Origin: VRUE01 sp036379955
Lineage (GTDB): Bacteria > Actinomycetota > Thermoleophilia > Solirubrobacterales > 70-9
DNA: 32,847 nt
Reading direction: 5' to 3'
Assembly (NCBI GenBank): GCA_036379955.1
Contig: DASVFR010000023.1
Span: forward strand, 1 to 32,847
The notes under the pieces are model-generated. The model searched no databases, was not told the origin of the DNA, and saw nothing but the letters and a program-made list of their open reading frames with translations. Below, piece by piece: positions 1 to 11,074 of this stretch (positions are counted from its first letter, which is position 1; every line of letters begins with the position of its first letter). Both the position numbers and the translations under genes were made by a program.

Positions 1-34
1 TAGCCCACCGTATGGGTGGCTAACTCACGGCACG

Positions 35-751
35 TCAGGCAGCGAGGTGGCCGGCGGTGGCGACGGTCGCCGAGCCGGCGACGGTCTGCACCGTGCATGA
101 GACGCGCGCCGCGAGATCGCCGCCGGTGCGCCAGAAGGAGGCCAGGCCGAGCTCCAGCGGTTGCTGCAGGCGGCCCTTGGGAAGCCCCCACTGCCATTCC
201 TGGGAGTGGGTGCGGACCGGCATCCAGCTGACGACGACGCCAGGCAGCTCGGTGAAGGCATCGAAGGCGTCTTCCATTTCCAGCGATGCGTATTCCGCCC
301 CTTCGATCGGCAGCCTGACGCCGACGCTGCCCGGGACCTCCTGCTTGGTCAAGCTGTATTCGCCGCTTGAGCGGGGAAAGGCGGCGCGGCTGTTGACCGT
401 ACGGCCGAGTTCGACGCCGGGACCGCCGGTCATCCGGCAGCGCACGCGCCCCTGCCCGACCGCCGAGCCGGATTCCAGCCAGAGGACCGAGGCGGCGCGA
501 TAGATCCGTTCGCCTTCCAGGTTGTCTTCGCTCGCCAGCATGCCGCCTTCCCGGAGCTGCATCGAGCCCCCGCCGGGGATCGTCGCCACGCGAGAATCGG
601 GAAGCGGCGCGTGCGCAGTCCATTCGATCGCGACGGAGCTGCCGCCGGAGCTGTCCGTCGCCAGCAGTGCCGCGACCAGCGTTGCGACCAGCCCCACCGC
701 GACCACGATCAATGCCCCGCGCGGGGGCCGGCTCTTGCTCTCGTCGGCCAT
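35..751 (-). CDS. Membrane-anchored protein of unknown function
   Basis: I do not recognise a family for this 238-residue protein. A basic, Pro/Arg-containing N-terminus (residues 1-12) is followed by one hydrophobic segment, about residues 13-31, then a Ser/Gly stretch. This fits a single N-terminal anchor with about 205 residues outside the membrane. The outer part is beta-prone, with only two cysteines (C105 and C219), which could form a disulfide. There is no lipobox at the anchor and no catalytic motif that I can see. Its ATG at 751 lies 33 bases from the 3' end of the tRNA-Arg gene, which is on the same strand, so it may share that transcript. The hydrophobic segment directly after the ATG supports the start. 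Confidence that it is a gene is fair; its function is unknown. Confidence 0.6.
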   Translation of the reverse strand: MADESKSRPPRGALIVVAVGLVATLVAALLATDSSGGSSVAIEWTAHAPLPDSRVATIPGGGSMQLREGGMLASEDNLEGERIYRAASVLWLESGSAVGQGRVRCRMTGGPGVELGRTVNSRAAFPRSSGEYSLTKQEVPGSVGVRLPIEGAEYASLEMEDAFDAFTELPGVVVSWMPVRTHSQEWQWGLPKGRLQQPLELGLASFWRTGGDLAARVSCTVQTVAGSATVATAGHLAA

Positions 752-783
752 CGGCGGCGACAGTATTGGACGCTGGGGCGGAA

Positions 784-857
784 CGCGCCCGACAGGATTC
801 GAACCTGTGACCTTTCGCTCCGGAGGCGAACGCTCTATCCAGCTGAGCTACGGGCGC
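784..857 (-). tRNA. tRNA-Arg, anticodon CCG
   Basis: A full 74-nt cloverleaf reads on the minus strand. The 7-bp acceptor stem is GCGCCCG/CGGGCGC, the D-stem GCTC/GAGC, the anticodon stem TTCGC/GCGAA with loop CTCCGGA (anticodon CCG, decoding CGG), and the T-arm ACAGG-TTCGAAT-CCTGT. The discriminator base is G. The next three genomic bases are TTC, so CCA is not encoded and must be added after processing. Confidence 0.95.
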
Positions 858-867
858 AGTCGAGGCC

Positions 868-873
868 AGTCTA
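868..873 (-). promoter_or_regulatory. Possible -10 box for tRNA-Arg
   Basis: TAGACT on the minus strand lies 10 bases upstream of the tRNA 5' end, a sensible distance for a -10 hexamer. No good -35 hexamer is seen 16-18 bases further up, so the call is weak. Confidence 0.3.
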
Positions 874-917
874 AGACGTGAGCGGCGTGGCGGCTTCGCG
901 TAGGCTCGCAGGCTCGC

Positions 918-1892
918 ATGGATCTATCGGTCGTATTCCTCGGCACCGGCAGTTCGGTGCCCTCGGCGCGGCGCTCGACCGCAAGCGTGCTGATCGTGCG
1001 TGGCGGGACGCGGCTGCTGGTCGATTGCGGCGAAGGGACGCAGCGCCAGATGCAGCGTTCGCTTGGGCTCGTCCAGGTCGACGAGATCTATCTGACCCAC
1101 TTCCACGCCGACCACATGCTCGGCCTGCCGGGACTGCTCAAGACCTATGACCTGACCGGCCGCGAGGAGCCGCTGACGATCTATGGCCCGCGCGGGCTGC
1201 AGGGCCTTTTCGACGGGCTCGGCCGCCTGATCGGTCGCGTCGGCTACGGCCTGAACCTGGTCGAGCTCGATCCCGGCGACTCCGTCCCGCACGAGGGCGC
1301 CAGGATGGAGGCCTTCGACGCTGAGCACAGCGTGCGCGCTAACGGCTACGTTCTGGTCGAGGAGCTGCGCCCAGGCCGCTTCGACCCGGACGAGGCGAAG
1401 CGCCTCGGCGTCGCCGAAGGCCCGCATTTCGCCGCCCTGCAGCGCGGCGAGGCGGTCGAGGGCAGCGCCGGCGCGGTCCGCCCGGAGCAGGTGATGGGGG
1501 AGTCCCGGGGCGGGCGCACGGTGGCGATTACCGGCGACACGGCCCCAAGTCACGCGACCGTCTCCGCCGCCGCCGATGCCGACCTCCTGATCCACGACGC
1601 GAGCTTCTCCGAGGAGGAGGCCCAGCGCGCCGTCGACACCGGCCACTCGACGGTCGGCCAGGCGGCTGCGGTCGCCCGCGAGGCCCACGTCAAGCTGCTC
1701 GCCCTCGTCCACATCTCCTCCCGCTACCACGTCGGCCAGGTGCTCGAGGAGGCGCGGGAGGTCTTCGAGCCGACGCTTGCCCCCCGCGACTTCGACACGA
1801 TCGAGATTCCGTTTCCCGAGCGGGGCGAGCCGTTTCTCGTGCCCAATGGGGCGCGTGAGCGCGGCGAGCTCCAACCCGAAATAGCGGACTAG
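918..1892 (+). CDS. rnz: Ribonuclease Z (tRNase Z), metallo-beta-lactamase fold
   Basis: This is the endonuclease that trims the 3' trailer of tRNA precursors lacking an encoded CCA. The 324-residue protein has the metallo-beta-lactamase signature HFHADH at residues 61-66 (H61, H63, D65, H66). The other expected metal ligands are H137 in AEHS, D207 in TGDT and H265 in LVHIS; GHST (H243) is also typical of the short-form family. The N-terminus VVFLGTGSSVP is characteristic. The length fits the usual 300-330 residues. It is divergent from the CCA-less tRNA-Arg gene 60 bases away. The ATG at 918 has no clear Shine-Dalgarno sequence, but TAGGCT at 900-905 could be a -10, giving a very short leader. 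A 6-bp hairpin (AGGACC/GGTCCT, 1891-1909) overlaps the stop but has no T-run. Confidence 0.9.
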   Translation: MDLSVVFLGTGSSVPSARRSTASVLIVRGGTRLLVDCGEGTQRQMQRSLGLVQVDEIYLTHFHADHMLGLPGLLKTYDLTGREEPLTIYGPRGLQGLFDGLGRLIGRVGYGLNLVELDPGDSVPHEGARMEAFDAEHSVRANGYVLVEELRPGRFDPDEAKRLGVAEGPHFAALQRGEAVEGSAGAVRPEQVMGESRGGRTVAITGDTAPSHATVSAAADADLLIHDASFSEEEAQRAVDTGHSTVGQAAAVAREAHVKLLALVHISSRYHVGQVLEEAREVFEPTLAPRDFDTIEIPFPERGEPFLVPNGARERGELQPEIAD

Positions 1893-1932
1893 GACCCCAG
1901 CACGGTCCTGTGTCGCTGCTACGCTGCGGACG

Positions 1933-1967
1933 TCCTTTAACCCGGGTCCCGTGAGGCCCAGAAGGAG
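1933..1967 (+). promoter_or_regulatory. PyrR-binding mRNA hairpin over the pyrR ribosome binding site
   Basis: TCCCGTGAGG at 1947-1956 matches the conserved PyrR-binding loop core UCCNGNGAGG exactly. It is flanked by GGG (1944-1946) pairing with CCC (1957-1959). Below an internal loop, TCCTT (1933-1937) is complementary to AAGGA (1962-1966), which is the core of the pyrR Shine-Dalgarno AAGGAG. PyrR bound with UMP would stabilise the hairpin and hide the ribosome binding site, shutting down pyrR and perhaps the overlapping genes behind it. Translational repression by PyrR is known in mycobacteria; no terminator/antiterminator pair is visible here. The pairing is seen in the sequence; the mechanism is inferred. 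Confidence 0.75.
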
Positions 1968-1978
1968 CAAAGTCAGCG

Positions 1979-2533
1979 GTGAACGGGAAGGTCGTGCTCG
2001 ACCACGACGATGTTGCGCGAACGCTGCGGCGGATCGCGCACGAGATCGCGGAGAAGAATCCCGATGGCGATGACTTGGCGATCGTCGGGATCCACACGCG
2101 AGGAGCCTTGCTCGCCCGGCGTCTACATGGCCTGCTGCTCGACCTGACCGAGGCCGACATCCCGATCGGAGACCTCGACATCAGCTTCTATCGCGACGAC
2201 CTGGGCGCCAAGGCGCCGGCCGACCAGCCCGTCGTCCACGCCTCTCACATCGAGTTCGACCTTTCGGGCAAAACCGTCGTCCTCGTCGACGACGTCCTCT
2301 TCACGGGCCGCACCGTGCGCGCCGCGATCGACGCCCTCTTCGACTACGGCCGCCCGCAGCGCGTCCAGCTCGCCGTCCTTTGCGACCGCGGGCATCGTGA
2401 GCTGCCGATCCGCCCCGACTACGTCGGCAAGAACCTGCCGACGGCGCGCGAGGAGCGGGTCAACGTCCGCCTCGAGGAGCTCGACGACGGCGACGAGGTC
2501 ACGATCTCGGCGCCGGTGGAGGTGGGCGCGTGA
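1979..2533 (+). CDS. pyrR: PyrR, pyrimidine operon regulator / uracil phosphoribosyltransferase
   Basis: PyrR is a PRTase-fold RNA-binding repressor that senses UMP/UTP, often with weak uracil phosphoribosyltransferase activity. The 184-residue protein has IHTRG at 38-42 and the PRPP-binding loop VLVDDVLFTGRT at 101-112. The central LDISFYRDDL and the late RPDYVGKNLPT are family hallmarks. Length is typical. The GTG at 1979 follows AAGGAG (1962-1967) by 11 bases. It is the first gene of the operon and carries its own predicted binding hairpin just upstream, so autoregulation is expected. Its stop overlaps the pyrB start (GTGA), which suggests translational coupling to aspartate carbamoyltransferase. 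Confidence 0.95.
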   Translation: MNGKVVLDHDDVARTLRRIAHEIAEKNPDGDDLAIVGIHTRGALLARRLHGLLLDLTEADIPIGDLDISFYRDDLGAKAPADQPVVHASHIEFDLSGKTVVLVDDVLFTGRTVRAAIDALFDYGRPQRVQLAVLCDRGHRELPIRPDYVGKNLPTAREERVNVRLEELDDGDEVTISAPVEVGA

Positions 2534-3492
2534 GGCACCTGCTCTCGATCGAGCAGCTCTCGCGGGCCGAGATCGAGGCGATCCTCGACCGGGCCGAGAG
2601 CTTCGCCGAGGTCGGCCGACGTGACATCAAGAAGGTGCCGACCCTGCGCGGGCGCACCGTCGTCACCCTCTTCTACGAGTCGAGCACGCGCACCAGCTCC
2701 TCCTTCGAGCTCGCCGCGAAGCGGCTCTCGGCCGACCTCGTCTCGGTCAAGGCGGCCGGCTCCTCGGTCGACAAGGGGGAGTCGCTGAAGGACACGGTCG
2801 CCACCCTCTCCGCCTACGAACCGGCCGCGATCGTGATCCGCCATCCACATGCCGGCGCCGCGCAGCTGGTCGCCGGCTGGGCCGACGCCTCGGTCGTCAA
2901 CGCCGGCGACGGCAAGCACGAGCACCCGAGTCAGGCGCTGCTCGACGTCTACACCCTGCGCCGCCGGCTCGGCTCGCTGGAGGGCAAGAGGATCTGGATC
3001 GTCGGCGACGTCCTGCACAGCCGCGTCGCCCGCTCGAACCTGATCGCCTTCCAGGCGATGGGCGCCGAGCTGACGGTCTGCGGGCCACCGGCGCTGATCC
3101 CGCGCGGCCTGGAGGAGTTGGGCTGCGCGGTGGCCCACTCGCTCGAGGATCTCGGTGAGGCGGACGTCGTCTACGCCCTGCGACTGCAGCGCGAGCGCAT
3201 GCGCGAGAGCTTCGTTCCCTCGCTGCGCGAGTACGCCGCCCACTTCCAGATCGACTCGCGCCGGCTCGGCCCGCGCCAGCTGCTCATGCACCCCGGGCCC
3301 GTCAACCGCGGCGTCGAGCTCTCCGGCGAGGCGATCGATTCGCCGCAATCGCTGATCGCCGAGCAGGTCGCCTCCGGCCTCGTCGTGCGGATGGCGATCC
3401 TCTACGAGCTGCTCGCCGCCGGCGACGAGGAACCGGCGCCCGCGGCCGGCAACGGCGCGGCCCACCCGACCCCGATCGGTCAACCGGCGTGA
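2530..3492 (+). CDS. pyrB: Aspartate carbamoyltransferase catalytic subunit
   Basis: This enzyme condenses carbamoyl phosphate with aspartate in the second step of UMP synthesis. The 320-residue protein shows the carbamoyl-phosphate loop FYESSTRTSSSFE (STRT at 52-55), the catalytic-loop lysine K87 in KGESLKDT, HPSQALLD from residue 132, and HPGPVNRG at 254-261. The last 20 or so residues are a Pro/Ala-rich tail beyond the conserved fold. No pyrI regulatory subunit is present, as usual in actinobacteria. The GTG start at 2530 overlaps the pyrR stop, and the stop overlaps the pyrC start. Confidence 0.96.
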   Translation: MRHLLSIEQLSRAEIEAILDRAESFAEVGRRDIKKVPTLRGRTVVTLFYESSTRTSSSFELAAKRLSADLVSVKAAGSSVDKGESLKDTVATLSAYEPAAIVIRHPHAGAAQLVAGWADASVVNAGDGKHEHPSQALLDVYTLRRRLGSLEGKRIWIVGDVLHSRVARSNLIAFQAMGAELTVCGPPALIPRGLEELGCAVAHSLEDLGEADVVYALRLQRERMRESFVPSLREYAAHFQIDSRRLGPRQLLMHPGPVNRGVELSGEAIDSPQSLIAEQVASGLVVRMAILYELLAAGDEEPAPAAGNGAAHPTPIGQPA

Positions 3493-4835
3493 GTGCGACC
3501 AGGCTGGAGATGCGCTCCGGGGAGAGCGCCGACCTCGTCCTGCGCGGCGCCACGGTGCTCGACCCTGTCGCCGGCATTGACGCGAGCCACGACGTCGTCG
3601 TTCGCGATGGCCGCGTGGCAGAGCTCGCCGCGCCCGGCGCGGCGGACGCGACCGGGCTGGAGGAGGTCGACGCCGAGGGGCTGCACGCCTTCCCGGCCTT
3701 CTTCGACCCCCATGTGCATCTGCGCACGCCCGGCCAGGAGCACAAGGAGGACATCGAGACCGGCGCCCGCTCGGCGGCGGCGGGCGGCTACTGCGGAGTG
3801 CTCGCGATGGCGAACACCGAGCCCCCCGTCTCCGAGCCCGCGGACGTCGAGGCCCTGCTTGCCGACGCTCGCTCCGCCGCGGCGGTTCGAGTCGGCTTCC
3901 TCGCCACGGTCACACGGGCGATGGAAGGAGAGGAGCTGACCGAGATGGCCTCGTTGCGCGAAGCCGGCGCCGCCGGCTTCAGCGACGATGGTCTGCCGAT
4001 CCGCAGCGCCCGCGTCCTGCGCCGAGCTCTGCAGTACCAGCGCCTCTGCGGCGGCACGATCGCCCTGCACGAGGAGGACTCCGAGCTCTCCGGCGCCGGC
4101 GTCATGCACGAGGGCCCGGTCGCGGCCGCGCTCGGCCTCGCCGGCATTCCCTCGGTCTCGGAGTCGACGACGATCGCCCGCGACGCTGCGATTGCCGGCT
4201 ACGAGGACGGTCGGATCCACGTCCAGCACCTTTCGGCCGTCGAGTCGGTCGAAGCCGTGCGCGCCGCCAAGGACGCGGGGGTGCGGATCACCTGCGAGGC
4301 CTCGCCTCATCACCTCTGCCTGACCGACGAGGCCGTGCGCAGCCTCGATCCGCATCGCTTCAAGATGAACCCGCCGCTGCGCTCCGAGGGGGACCGCCAG
4401 GCGCTGGTCGCCGGGCTCCTGGACGGCACGATCGACTGCATCGCCACCGATCACGCTCCTCATGCCGCCGAGGAAAAGGAGGTCCCCTTCGAGGAGGCGG
4501 CGATGGGCGTGACGGGCCTGGAGACGGCCTTCGCCGCTCTGCACACTCACCTCGTCCTGCCGGAGACGATCGGCCTCGACCTCCTCGTCGAGAAGCTGGG
4601 GTCGGGCGCCGAGCCGTTTGGCGTGGGGCGATCCTCGCTCGCCCCCGGCAGCGAGGCGAACATCGCTCTCTGCGACCTCTCGGCCCGCTGGACGGTGGGC
4701 GAGGAGGGCTACGAGAGCCGCTCCTCCAACTCCTGGTGCGACGGCGAGGAGCTGACCGGCCGCGTGCTGATGACCCTGGCCGGCGGCCAGGTCGCTTACC
4801 GCTTGCGCTCCTTCAGCCTCGGAGTCGCCGCATGA
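3489..4835 (+). CDS. pyrC: Dihydroorotase, class I
   Basis: It closes carbamoyl aspartate to dihydroorotate. The 448-residue protein has the amidohydrolase motif DPHVHLRTPGQEHKED (H75, H77) and metal or substrate ligands H194 (ALHEED), H247 (VQHLS) and D321 (ATDHAPH). SDDG at 165-168 puts an aspartate where other classes have the carboxylated lysine, which is typical of class I bacterial dihydroorotases. The GTG at 3489 overlaps the pyrB stop (GTGA); an in-frame ATG at residue 8 is an alternative. The stop is 12 bases before a 49-bp palindromic repeat that separates it from carA, the one real gap in this operon. Confidence 0.95.
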   Translation: MSATRLEMRSGESADLVLRGATVLDPVAGIDASHDVVVRDGRVAELAAPGAADATGLEEVDAEGLHAFPAFFDPHVHLRTPGQEHKEDIETGARSAAAGGYCGVLAMANTEPPVSEPADVEALLADARSAAAVRVGFLATVTRAMEGEELTEMASLREAGAAGFSDDGLPIRSARVLRRALQYQRLCGGTIALHEEDSELSGAGVMHEGPVAAALGLAGIPSVSESTTIARDAAIAGYEDGRIHVQHLSAVESVEAVRAAKDAGVRITCEASPHHLCLTDEAVRSLDPHRFKMNPPLRSEGDRQALVAGLLDGTIDCIATDHAPHAAEEKEVPFEEAAMGVTGLETAFAALHTHLVLPETIGLDLLVEKLGSGAEPFGVGRSSLAPGSEANIALCDLSARWTVGEEGYESRSSNSWCDGEELTGRVLMTLAGGQVAYRLRSFSLGVAA

Positions 4836-4846
4836 CCCCAACCGCC

Positions 4847-4895
4847 CTTCCGGTGCGCTTTATGCGGGCTATGACCACAAAAGGCGCACCGGAAC
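4847..4895 (+). repeat. 49-bp palindromic repeat, copy A
   Basis: A near-complete inverted repeat: TTCCGGTGCGC pairs with GCGCACCGGAA (11 perfect bp), then partial pairing inward to a loop of about 7 bases. The reverse complement of 19899-19947 matches it at 43 of 49 positions, so it is a dispersed repeat. It fills the pyrC-carA junction and ends one base before the carA ATG, taking the place of a normal ribosome binding site. Confidence 0.85.
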
Positions 4896-4896
4896 G

Positions 4897-6007
4897 ATGA
4901 GTGCCGACGGCTTCCTGCTGCTTGAGGACGGCGTCCGCTTCGATGGGGTGCCCTGTGGCGCCGAGGGCCCGGTCACCGGCGAGGTCGTCTTCAACACGGC
5001 GATGACCGGCTACCAGGAGTCGGTCACCGACCCCTCCTACGCGGGTCAGATCATCGTCTTCACCTATCCGCTGATCGGCAACTACGGCGTCGCCGCCGCC
5101 GCGATGGAGTCCGAAGCGGCGCACGCGCGCGGCGTCGTCATGCGCGACCCGAAGAACGGCGAGGACGTCGCCACGGCCGAGGGCGGCTGGCTCGACTGGC
5201 TTGCCGACCGCGGGGTGCCCGGGATCGGCGGCGTCGACACCCGCGCACTCGTGCGTCACATCCGCGACAAGGGCGCGATGCGCGGCGGCATCTTCCCGGC
5301 CGGTACGACCGAGACCGAGGCGCGCGAGCGCATCGCCGCCGAGCCCTCGATGAGCGGTGCCGACCTCGCGCGCACCGTCACCCCGGCCGAGCCGGTGCGT
5401 TTCGACGGCGACGGGCCGCACGTGGTCGGGATCGACACGGGGATCAAGCTCAACATCGTCCGCCAGCTGCGCGAGCGCGGCTGCAAGCTGACCCTGCTCC
5501 CCTGCGCGTCATCCGCCGAGCAGGTTCTCGCCGAGGACCCCGACGTCGTCTTCCTCGCCAACGGTCCGGGCGACCCCGCCGCCCTCGACTACGTCGTCGC
5601 CACCGTCCGCGACCTGGTCGGGCGCAAGCCGCTCTTCGGCATCTGCCTCGGCCACCAGCTGCTCTGCCGCGCGGTCGGCCTGCAGACCTTCAAGCTGCCC
5701 TTCGGGCACCGCGGCGCCAACCACCCGGTCAAGGACCTTGCGACGGGCCGCATCGACATCACCTCCCAGAACCACGGCTTTGCCGTCCAGGGGCCCGGGG
5801 GCGAGCCGCGGATCGAGGCCGACGAGCCGGTCCGCTGGGAGACCGACTTCGGCGCCGCCGAGCTCTCGCACCTCAACCTCTACGACCGCACGGTCGAGGG
5901 CCTGGTCCTGCGCGACGTCGCCGCCGCCACCGTCCAGTACCACCCCGAGGCCGGCCCCGGTCCGCACGACGCCCGCCACCTCTTCGACTCCTTCTTGGAG
6001 CTGGCGC

Positions 6008-6015
<8 letters not shown>
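4897..6015 (+). CDS. carA: Carbamoyl phosphate synthase small (glutaminase) subunit
   Basis: It releases ammonia from glutamine and channels it to CarB. The 372-residue protein has the N-terminal CPSase_sm domain (FNTAMTGYQE at 32-41, DPSYAGQIIVFTYP) and a class I glutaminase domain from about residue 175. The catalytic triad is C250 (FGICLGHQ) and H349/E351 (YHPEAGPGP). The ATG at 4897 matches the family start, but no Shine-Dalgarno sequence precedes it: a GC-rich hairpin (repeat copy A) ends one base upstream and may limit initiation. The stop overlaps the carB start by 8 bases. Confidence 0.96.
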
Positions 6016-9111
<3,096 letters not shown>

Positions 9112-9115
<4 letters not shown>

Positions 9116-10986
9116 CGGCCCCGTTCGGCCGTCGTCTCTGCCAGGTCTCCGAGAACCGCGAGTCGGGCGGCTACCGCCTCTTCTCGCTGATCGACGAGGA
9201 GGGCCCCGAGCCCAAGCCGGGCCAGTTCTACATGCTGGCCACGGAGAAGCACTGGGAAGAGTCGGGAGCCCGCCCCTTCTTGCCCCGCGCCATCTCCGTC
9301 GCCGAAGCGTCTCCGCTGACTTCGCCTTTCGTTCCGGATAGCGGAACTAAAGACGAAGTCAGCGGGTGGAGGCTGGATTTCCTGATCGAGGGCATCGGCC
9401 CGGGGACGGACAGACTCTGCGAGTTGGGGGTGGGCGAGAGCGTCTGGGTCAACGGACCGCTCGGCAACTCGTTCTCGACGCCAAAGGAGCTCTCCCCCGA
9501 CGCGGCTGGCGCGATCCTCGTCGGCGGCGGCATCGGCATCGCGCCCCTGGCCGTCTTGCGCCGGCATTTCGCGGCCCGGAACGTCCCCACCCGCCTCCTG
9601 CTTGGCTTCCGCGATGAAGAGCACTCCGGTGGCCTGGATGACCTCTTCTCTTGCTGTGAGGTCCGGCTGGCTAGCGAGGACGGCCATATCGGCCATCACG
9701 GTTACGTCACCGATCTCCTGGCCGCGATGCTGGGCGGGGACGATGCGTCAAGCGCGGCGGTTTACGCCTGCGGCCCGCCCCCGATGCTCGATGCGGTCGC
9801 CGATCTCTGCGCCGGGGCCGATGTGCCCTGCGAGCTGGCGATGGAGTCGCCCATGGCCTGCGGCTACGGAGCATGCTTTGGATGTGCGATGCCGAGGGGA
9901 GACGGCACATATGCGCGGTTGTGTGTGGAGGGTCCGGTGGTGGGGGTGGGACGCGGGGGGTCGTCCTCTGGTTGCTGGGTTTTTCGCCAGGAGAAGGCGA
10001 GCCGCTGGCGCCCCGGGCGCCTGTCGTGCGAAAAAGAGGACGCCGCGCCCTCCGGACGACCCCCCGCATCCCCTGCCACCTCGGGCGCCTCTGTGGAGTT
10101 TTGCGGGATCGAGCTAAGTCATCCGGTGATCAATGCATCGGGGACCTTCGACGCGATCGCGGCGCGGAGGGTCTATGGAAACGCGCTGCTGGAATGCTTT
10201 CCCTTCAGCGCCTTCGTCTCGAAGACGATCACGCCGGAGCCGAGGGCCGGAAACGAGCCACAGCGGATCTGGGAGACGCCGGCGGGGATGATCAACTCGA
10301 TCGGGCTGCCGAACAGGGGGCTAGACGGGTTCCTGGCAGAGGACCTGCCGCAGTTGGCCGAGCTACCGGTTCCCTTGATCGTGTCCGTGATGGGAACGAG
10401 CCACGAGGAGTTCGCGCGGCTTGTAAAGGACGTGGAGGAGAGGGATGAGGTCGACGCCATCGAGCTCAACGTGTCCTGCCCCAACGTGCACTCGGGCCTG
10501 ATCGTCGGCGAGCAGCCGAGCGAGGCCGAGGCCCTTGTCCAAGCGTTGCGGCCGCTCACGGAGAAGCCGTTGATCGTGAAGCTGACACCGAACGTGGCGA
10601 ATCCAGCGGACGTGGCGGTCGCGTCGGAGCAGGGGGGGGCGGACGCGGTCTCCTTGGTCAACACGCTGAAGGCGAGCGCGATCGATCCGGTGAGCGGTGA
10701 GCCTGGAATTGCCGCTGGGCACGGCGGGCTCTCGGGACCTGCGATTCGGCCGATCGCGGTTGCGCAGGTGAGGGCGGTCTTCTCGGCGGTGCGATTGCCG
10801 ATAATCGGCATGGGCGGGGTGTCGAGCGGGGCCGATGCCGCGGAGTTGATTGCCGCCGGAGCGACGCTGGTGGCGGTTGGGACGGAGAGCTTTCGCGATC
10901 CCCGCGCCGGAGAGCGGGTTGCGCGCGAGCTTGCCGGAGCGCTCGAGGAGGGTCGAGGTGGCGCTCCGGTCCGATCTGGTTCCTGA
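9112..10986 (+). CDS. pyrKD: Fused PyrK-PyrD: dihydroorotate dehydrogenase class 1B, electron-transfer and catalytic parts
   Basis: One 624-residue reading frame holds two proteins that are normally separate. Residues 1-275 are PyrK: an FAD/NAD-binding reductase core (NGPLGNSF, LVGGGIGIAPL, YACGPPPML) and [2Fe-2S] cysteines C250, C255, C258, C271. Residues 328-624 are PyrD class 1: NASGTFDA, KTITPEPRAGN, the ELNVSCPN loop with catalytic C456, LIVKLTPN, and the FMN site GMGGVSSGADA. Residues 276-327 are a low-complexity linker read from a long palindrome, and residues 68-85 are read from a second one. A GTG at 10093 (peptide VEFCGIELSHPVINASG) could still start PyrD on its own, without a visible Shine-Dalgarno sequence. 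The pyrD half seems to use less biased codons than carB. Fusion by repeat insertion is my inference. Confidence 0.85.
9313..9365 (+). repeat. In-frame palindrome inside pyrK
   Basis: A 53-bp hairpin: CCGCTGACTTCG (9313-9324) pairs perfectly with CGAAGTCAGCGG (9354-9365). Pairing continues inward with only two mismatches (22 of 24 positions) to a 5-base loop. It encodes PyrK residues 68-85, between VAEAS and WRLDFLIEGIGPGT, where PyrK proteins normally have a short turn between two strands. Confidence 0.85.
9936..10080 (+). repeat. Long palindrome at the pyrK-pyrD junction
   Basis: GCGGGGGGTCGTCC (9953-9966) pairs perfectly over 14 bp with GGACGACCCCCCGC (10054-10067). Outer arms add GGTGG/CCACC (9936-9940, 10076-10080) and GGGA/TCCC. 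Inside are TTTTTCGC/GCGAAAAA and the palindrome GGCGCCCCGGGCGCC. The reading frame stays open through all of it, giving the PyrK-PyrD linker. Confidence 0.75.
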
Positions 10987-10995
10987 ACCTCGACC
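10951..10995 (+). repeat. Inverted repeat across the pyrD stop codon
   Basis: GGTCGAGGT (10951-10959) and ACCTCGACC (10987-10995) are perfect 9-bp arms around the pyrD stop (10984-10986). GGTTC/GAACC (10978-10989) nests inside. There is no T-run, so it is not a classical terminator. Confidence 0.55.
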
Positions 10996-11036
10996 GGAGG
11001 TTGAGGTGAATTTGGCCTGAAATGGCCCGGGAGGCC

Positions 11037-11064
11037 TTGCACCTGTGCAAGCCGCGGCTATACT
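11037..11064 (+). promoter_or_regulatory. Sigma-70-type promoter of mihF
   Basis: TTGCAC (11037-11042), 16 bases, then TATACT (11059-11064) is a strong housekeeping-type promoter. The expected transcript start lies within about 5 bases of the mihF ATG at 11075, so the mRNA is probably leaderless. The -35 is embedded in the inverted repeat CTTGCAC-CT-GTGCAAG (11036-11051), which could be an operator. Confidence 0.7.
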
Positions 11065-11074
11065 CGCCGCCCAC

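Noticed and set aside
2..21. Small hairpin-like sequence at the window start
   Set aside because: Only about 5 bp of stem, no T-run, and the upstream context is missing.
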